Shown: positions 63,065 through 64,000 of the stretch, one piece after another
Position numbering within the stretch: position 1 is the first letter of the stretch
Layout of the letters: each line of letters begins with the position of its first letter
Assembly (NCBI RefSeq): GCF_029623345.1
Contig: NZ_JAPYKH010000009.1
Location: 1-64,000 of the forward strand
Direction of reading: 5' to 3'
Length of the DNA stretch: 64,000 nt
Origin: Sphingomonas phyllosphaerae
GTDB lineage: Bacteria > Pseudomonadota > Alphaproteobacteria > Sphingomonadales > Sphingomonadaceae
Notes under the pieces: generated by a model
What the model was told of the DNA's origin: nothing
Database searches by the model: none
What the model saw: only the letters and a program-made list of their open reading frames with translations
Translations under genes and position numbers: made by a program

Positions 63065-63988
63065 TCAGCGCACGAGCAGCAGCATCACGTCCTCGCTCGG
63101 CGGCGCCGCGAGGATCGCCGCGCGCGTGGTCGGTTGCACGCCCCGCTCGAGCGTGATCTCGGCCAGCGAGAAGCCGTCGGCGAGGATGCGGTCGACGAAC
63201 GCGCCGGGGTCGGCGTAGCGCGCGCGGGCGAACTCGAGCACGATCGTAAGCGGCCGGCCGGCGGCGAGGATCCCCGCCATGCCGTGCCAGATCGCCTGCT
63301 CGGAGGTGTCGGCGTCGATCTTGATCAGATCGGCGTCGCGCAGCGCGGGGTAGCTGTCGAGCCGACGCGTCCGCATCAGCCGGGTCTCGGTCGCGGCATC
63401 GGTCGAGGCCGGGTGGTCGGCGGGCAGCAGGTGACCGTTCTTGGGTTCGTCGGCGGGCACCACCAGCAGCACGTCGGCCTCGGCGTCGGCGAGCGCTTGT
63501 TCGTGCACCGTCGCGACCGCGTCGAAGCCGTTGATCGCGAGGCTCTGCGTCATGCGGCGCGCGAGGTCGGCGTTGGGCTCGAACGCATGCACCTGCCCGC
63601 CCGACCCGACCAGATCGGCCATCAGCAACGAGAAATAACCGAGATTGGCGCCGACGTCGACGACGTTCATGCCCGGCTTGACCAACGTCGCGAGCAATTC
63701 GGTGAGCCACATCTCCCAATAACCGTCGAGCAGCAGGTGGCTCGACAGCCCAACGTCGTTGGTGTCGACGATCATCTTGTAGCGCCCGAGCACGCGGCAC
63801 AGCGACCGGCCGCCGCCCAGATAGGCGTTGGCGCACAGGCGACGGATCACCGCCTCGTTGCGCTGGCGCCCGTGCGTGCGGAGGTGATCGAGGTGGAACA
63901 GCCGGGTGCCGTGATCGACCGCGGCGCGGCGGCGCAGCGGGGCGCCGAGGCGCGTCAGGAAGGAGGGACGATGCATCGGCGCGCCCAT
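63065..63988 (-). CDS. FkbM-family methyltransferase
   Basis: The product is 307 residues. Motif I is NVVDVGANLGYFSLLMADLV (about 108-127), followed by VHAFEPNADLARRM and, for the FkbM domain, ADLIKIDADTSEQAIWHGM, where the usual DVEG-like motif is changed to DADT. It likely O-methylates a sugar of the polysaccharide. The start may be ATG 63988 or 63976; neither has a good ribosome site within the window. It is convergent with the glycosyltransferase, 12 bases apart. Confidence 0.87.
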   Translation of the reverse strand: MGAPMHRPSFLTRLGAPLRRRAAVDHGTRLFHLDHLRTHGRQRNEAVIRRLCANAYLGGGRSLCRVLGRYKMIVDTNDVGLSSHLLLDGYWEMWLTELLATLVKPGMNVVDVGANLGYFSLLMADLVGSGGQVHAFEPNADLARRMTQSLAINGFDAVATVHEQALADAEADVLLVVPADEPKNGHLLPADHPASTDAATETRLMRTRRLDSYPALRDADLIKIDADTSEQAIWHGMAGILAAGRPLTIVLEFARARYADPGAFVDRILADGFSLAEITLERGVQPTTRAAILAAPPSEDVMLLLVR

Positions 63989-64000
63989 AGGTCAGCGCGC

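Noticed and set aside
1..64000. rRNA or tRNA genes, prophage genes, restriction or other defence systems
   Set aside because: None recognised while reading through both strands; only one IS element represents mobile DNA.

Overview
The window looks like chromosomal DNA of a high-GC alphaproteobacterium of the Sphingomonas group. The evidence is the very GC-rich codon use, the TonB-dependent receptor with a FecI/FecR pair, the GC-rich hairpin repeats between genes, and an exopolysaccharide locus with rmlABCD and Wza/Wzc homologues. This taxonomic call is inference; there is no rRNA gene here. I found no rRNA, tRNA or CRISPR array. Many long antisense open frames exist, but they are shadows caused by GC-rich codon bias.

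Layout. (1) 1-3.75 kb: an accessory fragment with a beta-propeller protein running off the left edge, a DUF305 protein, and a CLC chloride channel whose 3' end is cut off by an IS6-family element (2914-3746) lacking target duplications. (2) 3.86-9.45 kb: an FkbM-type methyltransferase, then a D-amino-acid module: a D-serine-dehydratase-like enzyme divergent from a D-aminoacylase, RidA and GntP-permease operon. (3) 9.6-20.5 kb: a GH3 glycosidase, an STN-type TonB-dependent receptor with FecR and a FecI-type sigma factor, two tandem exported ferritin-like proteins and an outer-membrane beta-barrel. (4) 20.5-28.8 kb: SDR with divergent HxlR regulator, a membrane desaturase coupled to a signal-less PhnD-like protein, a CPA1 antiporter with an OmpA lipoprotein, and a large zinc metalloprotease. 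(5) 29.06-34.6 kb: a 1849-residue autotransporter. (6) 34.6-63.99 kb: a polysaccharide locus.

In the polysaccharide locus, a leftward block (44.58 to 37.80 kb) encodes a polymerase/ligase, Wza, a Wzc tyrosine autokinase, a membrane protein with a beta-sandwich tail, a small exported protein and a 2OG-Fe(II) oxygenase. A rightward block (44.77-57.15 kb) encodes the initiating sugar-phosphate transferase, an acyltransferase, two DegT-fold proteins, a flippase, a sugar-nucleotide dehydratase, three GT2 glycosyltransferases, an EpsG-like polymerase and an exported beta-helix protein, mostly joined by overlapping stop and start codons. A leftward rmlCBDA operon makes dTDP-L-rhamnose, followed by a TPR-GT4 protein and a second FkbM methyltransferase. 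The 36.2-57.2 kb section is visibly less GC-rich than its flanks and looks like a cassette of separate origin.

The most interesting observations are: the second DegT protein has Arg at the position of the PLP-binding Lys, with its neighbour being a canonical paralogue; the desaturase/PhnD-like overlapping pair; the tandem exported diiron proteins next to a FecIR-receptor system; and the 2OG oxygenase plus two uncharacterised envelope proteins in the polysaccharide export operon.
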